Shown: positions 60,350 through 64,000 of the stretch, in pieces
Position numbering within the stretch: the first letter of the stretch is position 1
Layout: each line of letters starts with the position of its first letter
Assembly: GCF_011808225.1 (NCBI RefSeq)
Contig: NZ_SOYS01000009.1
Location: 124,001-188,000 of the forward strand
DNA length: 64,000 nt
Reading direction: 5' to 3'
Origin: Cedecea colo
Lineage (GTDB): Bacteria > Pseudomonadota > Gammaproteobacteria > Enterobacterales > Enterobacteriaceae
Made by a program: the position numbers and the translations under genes
Notes under the pieces: generated by a model
Seen by the model: only the letters and a program-made list of their open reading frames with translations
Databases searched by the model: none
What the model was told of the DNA's origin: nothing

Positions 60350-61098
60350 TGAAACGTTTTCTCTCCTTCTCGTTAATGGGTATTCTGGTCAGCCTGCTGT
60401 TTGTCACGCCGCAGGCGCTGGCGCAGCTGCCGGGCCTTGTCAGCCAGCCAATGCCAAACGGCGGCCAGAGCTGGTCGCTGCCGGTGCAGACGCTGGTGTT
60501 TATCACCTCGCTGACCTTCCTGCCCGCCATTTTGCTGATGATGACCAGCTTCACGCGCATCATCATCGTATTCGGCCTGCTGCGAAACGCGCTCGGAACG
60601 CCTTCCGCTCCGCCTAACCAGGTGCTGCTGGGCTTAGCGCTGTTTCTGACCTTCTTTATTATGTCGCCGGTGTTCGACAAGATTTATACCGACGCCTATC
60701 AGCCGTTCAGTGAAAACAAAATCGAGATGCCGGAAGCGATTGAAAAAGGCGCTCAGCCGCTGCGCGAGTTTATGCTGCGACAGACGCGCGAAGCGGATCT
60801 GGCCCTGTTTGCTCGTCTGGCTAATACTCCTGAAATAGAAGGCCCGGAAGCGGTGCCGATGCGTATTTTGCTCCCGGCCTATGTCACCAGCGAACTGAAA
60901 ACGGCTTTCCAGATTGGCTTCACCGTGTTTATTCCGTTCCTGATTATCGACCTGGTGGTGGCAAGCGTGCTGATGGCGCTGGGGATGATGATGGTGCCAC
61001 CGGCAACCATTGCCCTGCCCTTCAAGCTTATGCTGTTCGTGCTGGTTGACGGCTGGCAGCTGCTGGTCGGCTCGCTTGCGCAAAGCTTCTACAGTTAA
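60349..61098 (+). CDS. fliP: Flagellar export gate protein FliP
   Basis: FliP is the main subunit of the FliPQR export gate in the MS ring. The 249-aa precursor has a cleavable signal peptide ([20 protein letters not shown], cut after ALA), unusual for an inner-membrane protein but typical of FliP, and the motifs [20 protein letters not shown] and [20 protein letters not shown]. Confidence 0.97.
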   Translation: MKRFLSFSLMGILVSLLFVTPQALAQLPGLVSQPMPNGGQSWSLPVQTLVFITSLTFLPAILLMMTSFTRIIIVFGLLRNALGTPSAPPNQVLLGLALFLTFFIMSPVFDKIYTDAYQPFSENKIEMPEAIEKGAQPLREFMLRQTREADLALFARLANTPEIEGPEAVPMRILLPAYVTSELKTAFQIGFTVFIPFLIIDLVVASVLMALGMMMVPPATIALPFKLMLFVLVDGWQLLVGSLAQSFYS

Positions 61099-61107
61099 GG
61101 TGAAACG

Positions 61108-61377
61108 ATGACTCCTGAATCGGTCATGATGATGGGCACCGAGGCGATGAAAGTTGCCCTGGCGCTCGCGGCACCGCTGCTGCTGGTCGCGCTGGTGACC
61201 GGCCTGATTATCTCTATGCTACAGGCGGCGACGCAGATTAACGAAATGACCTTGTCGTTCATTCCAAAAATCCTTGCCGTCTTCGTCACCATGATTGTGG
61301 CAGGCCCGTGGATGCTCAATCTGCTGCTCGATTATATGCGCACGCTGCTCACCAATTTGCCGACGATGATTGGATGA
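61108..61377 (+). CDS. fliQ: Flagellar export gate protein FliQ
   Basis: FliQ is the small two-helix subunit of the export gate. The 89-aa protein keeps the family signature around [20 protein letters not shown]. It overlaps fliR by four bases (ATGA). Confidence 0.97.
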   Translation: MTPESVMMMGTEAMKVALALAAPLLLVALVTGLIISMLQAATQINEMTLSFIPKILAVFVTMIVAGPWMLNLLLDYMRTLLTNLPTMIG

Positions 61378-62159
61378 TCCACGTTGACAGCGACCAGTGG
61401 CTGAACTTACTGAGCATGGGCTTCTGGCCTTTTATACGTATCCTGGCGCTCATTAGCACTGCTCCTATCCTCAGCGAACGTTCTATATCGAAAAAGGTAA
61501 AAATTGGCCTTGCGCTGATGATTACCTGGATAGTCGCCCCGACGCTGCCGATGAGCGGCGTGACTATTTTCTCGGCCGCGGGTTTCTGGCTTGCGGCGCA
61601 GCAAATCTTAATCGGCATTATGCTGGGCTTCACCATGCAGTTCGCCTTTGCCGTGATCCGTACCGCAGGAGAACTTATTGGCCTGCAAATGGGGCTTTCC
61701 TTCGCCACCTTCTTCGACCCCGGAAGCCGTCTGAATATGCCGGTGCTGGCGCGCTTTATGGACATGCTGGCGATGCTGCTGTTCCTGACGTTTAACGGCC
61801 ACTTATGGCTGATTTCGATGCTGGTTGATACCTTTCATACGCTGCCGATTGGCGGCGAGGCGATTAATAGCAATGTATTTATGGCGCTTACCCGCGCAGG
61901 CGGGCTCATTTTTCTTAATGGGCTGATGCTTGCCCTGCCCTTAATCACGCTTTTGCTGACGCTTAATATCGCGCTGGGTTTGTTAAACCGTATGGCGCCG
62001 CAGCTTTCCGTATTTGTAATTGGTTTCCCGGTTACGCTTTCCATTGGCCTGCTGGTTATGGCCGCCTTGATGCCGCTAATTGCGCCTTTCGCTGAACATT
62101 TATTTAGTGAAATGTTTGATTTACTGGCGGATATAGTGAGTGAAATTCCTGCGCATTAA
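61374..62159 (+). CDS. fliR: Flagellar export gate protein FliR
   Basis: FliR, one copy per gate, completes the FliPQR helix. The 261-aa protein has about six helices ([20 protein letters not shown] near the start, conserved [19 protein letters not shown]). The ATG at 61374 overlapping the fliQ stop gives the family length, so the 66-nt longer frame is rejected. Last gene of the flagellar cluster. Confidence 0.96.
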   Translation: MIHVDSDQWLNLLSMGFWPFIRILALISTAPILSERSISKKVKIGLALMITWIVAPTLPMSGVTIFSAAGFWLAAQQILIGIMLGFTMQFAFAVIRTAGELIGLQMGLSFATFFDPGSRLNMPVLARFMDMLAMLLFLTFNGHLWLISMLVDTFHTLPIGGEAINSNVFMALTRAGGLIFLNGLMLALPLITLLLTLNIALGLLNRMAPQLSVFVIGFPVTLSIGLLVMAALMPLIAPFAEHLFSEMFDLLADIVSEIPAH

Positions 62160-62182
62160 CCTCTCTTTCTCTATGGCCTCTC

Positions 62183-62197
62183 TGAGGATATTCCTAA
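62183..62197. promoter_or_regulatory. RcsAB box upstream of rcsA
   Basis: TGAGGATATTCCTAA differs at one position from the palindromic RcsAB box TAAGRATATTCCTAA. It lies about 336 nt before the rcsA ATG. In relatives an RcsAB box allows positive autoregulation of rcsA. Confidence 0.75.
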
Positions 62198-62532
62198 AAA
62201 GTTTTTTAAATAACATTTACCAGGATAACTCTGACGCGGGATATTAGATTTTACCGATCTCACAGTTCACAAGACTCACTTTACTTTGAGAACATTCCTG
62301 GCAAATTATACATAACTTTACGGGATAGTGATCTCGCCTGAAAATACTTCCGTAGCGTCATTTATCTGCAACTCAAGCCGATGGCTGGAAAGCATTTTTC
62401 TTCGCCGTTTTACCTGAATGGAAGGAAATGTGCGGAAGTGCTGGCGGGGACAGTTGCGTAATCGGGGACGCTCAACACGGCGGCCTGCTGGTATCGTTGC
62501 TGAACGGATAATACACTTAGTGAGGGTTTGCT
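62198..62532. other. rcsA upstream region
   Basis: About 335 bp of AT-rich DNA between the RcsAB box and rcsA with no coding frame. In E. coli the rcsA promoter region is bound by H-NS and relieved by DsrA; the AT-richness fits, but no site was defined here. GTGAGG precedes the start codon. Confidence 0.4.
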
Positions 62533-63156
62533 ATGTCAACGATTATTATGGACTTATGCAGTTACACCCGGCTGGGGTTGACCGGCTATCTGGCTAGCCG
62601 CGGGATAAGAAAAAGACAAATTACCGATGTTCAGAATGTAGAAGAACTGGCCCAGGCATGTCAGTCACAGGCACCCAGCGTGGTGTTTATTAATGAAGAC
62701 TGTTTTATTCACGACCCGCAAAGCAGTCAGCATATTAAGCAGATCATTAATCAGCATCCCGGCACCCTGTTTCTGGTTTTCATGGCCATCGCCAATATTC
62801 ATTTTGATGAATATCTGCTGGTCAGAAATAATCTGCTTATCAGTTCGAAATCCATTAAGCCGGAATCGCTAGACGAAATTCTTGAAGAGTATTTAGCAAA
62901 AAATGCGCAATGCATCGGACATATTAATTTACCTACGCTTTCATTGAGTCGCACCGAATCAAGCATGCTGAAAATGTGGATGTCCGGTCAGGGTACAATC
63001 CAGATATCCGATCAAATGAACATCAAAGCCAAAACGGTGTCGTCGCATAAGGGTAATATTAAGCGCAAAATAAAAACGCATAATAAGCAAGTGATATACC
63101 ATGTGGTAAGGCTCACCGATAATGTCACCAACGGCATTTTTGTGAATCTGCGTTAA
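62533..63156 (+). CDS. rcsA: Capsule regulator RcsA
   Basis: RcsA joins phospho-RcsB to activate colanic acid capsule genes and to repress flhDC. The 207-aa protein has a non-phosphorylated N-terminal domain and a LuxR-type helix-turn-helix at about residues 137-200 ([40 protein letters not shown]). It is known as a Lon substrate. It adjoins the flagellar genes as in E. coli, and acts oppositely to them. Confidence 0.97.
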   Translation: MSTIIMDLCSYTRLGLTGYLASRGIRKRQITDVQNVEELAQACQSQAPSVVFINEDCFIHDPQSSQHIKQIINQHPGTLFLVFMAIANIHFDEYLLVRNNLLISSKSIKPESLDEILEEYLAKNAQCIGHINLPTLSLSRTESSMLKMWMSGQGTIQISDQMNIKAKTVSSHKGNIKRKIKTHNKQVIYHVVRLTDNVTNGIFVNLR

Positions 63157-63164
63157 GTAACCAA

Positions 63165-63280
63165 AATTATGTCGGGTGGCGCGACGCTTACCCGACCTGG
63201 ATAAATGCCGCCCCTTTCCGCCAGCGAATGCACCCCAGGATGGATAAGCGAAGCGTTATCCAGCGGATAGTTCCCGGCCC
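63165..63280. repeat. Pair of REP-like elements (BIME) between rcsA and dsrB
   Basis: GTCGGGTGGCGCGACGCTTA with CCCGACC, and GGATGGATAAGCGAAGCGTT with ATCCAGCGG, are two imperfect palindromes of REP type in opposite orientation between the convergent genes rcsA and dsrB. Confidence 0.6.
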
Positions 63281-63290
63281 ATTTTCCGGG

Positions 63291-63575
<285 letters not shown>

Positions 63576-63612
63576 CTATACTTAAGGCTGTTGCGTTGCA
63601 GGAGGATAAGGC

Positions 63613-63846
63613 ATGAAGACCGCAAAAGCGTTCAGCGAAAAGGTACATCGTGAGGACAAGGTTGACGTCGATGCCCTGCTGGCGGCGATCAACGAAATCA
63701 GCGAGAGCGAGGTGAAGCGTGCGGATAATGAAGAGGATCCGCACCGGGTCAGCGTCGACGGACGCACATGGCACACCTACACCGAGCTTGCGGAAGCCTT
63801 TGAACTGGATATCCACGATTTCAGCGTCAGTGAAGTGAACAGATAA
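63613..63846 (+). CDS. yodD: Stress-related small protein YodD
   Basis: A 77-aa acidic cytoplasmic protein (VDVDALLAAINEISESEVKR, FELDIHDFSVSEVNR), clearly the YodD of E. coli, which is linked to peroxide and acid stress and is RpoS-dependent. AGGAGG precedes the ATG. It is convergent with dsrA, sharing the terminator region. Confidence 0.92.
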   Translation: MKTAKAFSEKVHREDKVDVDALLAAINEISESEVKRADNEEDPHRVSVDGRTWHTYTELAEAFELDIHDFSVSEVNR

Positions 63847-63848
63847 AG

Positions 63849-63938
63849 AAAAAACATCCCGGCCGGGGAGCCGGGATGGAAAAGCATGATTCATGCAAGA
63901 AGCATTTGAAATTCGCTACATCAGGAAATCTGATGTCG
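63849..63938 (-). ncRNA. dsrA: DsrA small regulatory RNA
   Basis: On the minus strand the RNA begins near ACATCAGATTTCCTGATGT, continues AGCGAATTTCAAATGCTTCT and ends with the terminator CATCCCGGC/GCCGGGATG plus TTTTTT. This follows E. coli DsrA (stem-loop 1 and rpoS-pairing region ATCAGATTTCCTGGTGTAAC, then the hns-pairing part). The promoter TTGTTT, 16 nt, TAATGT lies just upstream. DsrA with Hfq activates rpoS and represses hns translation, mainly at low temperature. The order yodD-dsrA is as in E. coli. Confidence 0.93.
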
Positions 63939-64000
63939 ATAACCACATTACGGCAAATTTTTTGTAAAACAAGGTTATATTTTCGGCGTGAATAGCTCCC

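Overview
The window is chromosomal DNA from a member of the Enterobacteriaceae. Most proteins and the local gene orders (potABCD-cobB-nagK-lolEDC-mfd-ldtC-bhsA-comR, ycfJ, yecJ-azuCR-yecR-ftnA-yecA-tRNAs-pgsA-uvrC-uvrY-sdiA-tcy-fli, rcsA-dsrB-yodD-dsrA) closely follow Escherichia/Salmonella. It is not E. coli itself: as I recall the K-12 map, its 25-minute block (pepT to ycfJ) and 43-minute block (yecJ to dsrA) are far apart, whereas here they adjoin. Several genes also lie at sites unlike K-12: a DcuB-like carrier, two DHA2 exporters (one broken), an RpiB-like protein and an Na+/H+ antiporter. Cedecea, Kosakonia or Enterobacter-like genera are possible, but I cannot fix the genus from sequence alone.

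Layout. 1-1132: AT-richer remnant of what looks like a class IIb (siderophore-type) microcin locus: two overlapping small genes, a truncated precursor-like ORF with a double-glycine-type leader, and a broken IroB/MceC-like C-glucosyltransferase. 1459-6760: pepT divergent from the spermidine/putrescine ABC operon potABCD. 6839-11878: leftward cobB, nagK, an ERIC-like element and lolEDC (lipoprotein sorting). 12086-17916: ycfT, mfd, ldtC. 18021-25150: a mosaic of intact genes (bhsA/comR with a candidate ComR operator, an oxidoreductase, ycfJ, a DcuB-like transporter) and decayed genes (half an MFS exporter, pieces of a siderophore-interacting protein and a TonB-dependent receptor, a chemoreceptor fragment carrying six copies of an octanucleotide). 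25229-30984: yecJ, the dual-function RNA azuCR, an MFS exporter, an RpiB-like protein, yecR, ftnA, yecA and three tRNAs (Leu-Cys-Gly). 31144-39276: pgsA, uvrC/uvrY, yecF, sdiA and the cystine/D-cysteine genes tcyJ-dcyD-tcyLN. 39362-62159: flagellar region III (fliZA, fliC, fliDST, fliE, fliF-K, fliL-R), interrupted by amyA, an antiporter, yedD, yedEF and an unknown gene. 62533-63938: rcsA, dsrB, yodD and the small RNA dsrA.

How the parts work together. The fli genes supply basal body, switch, export gate, hook-length control, cap, chaperones, flagellin and sigma-28; clear sigma-28 promoters precede fliC and fliD. RcsA, UvrY, SdiA and DsrA are regulators known in relatives to connect envelope stress, carbon status, quorum signals and RpoS/H-NS with motility and capsule. 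The most interesting accessory content is the eroded microcin-like locus, the octanucleotide tract in the chemoreceptor remnant, and the eroded iron-uptake pieces.
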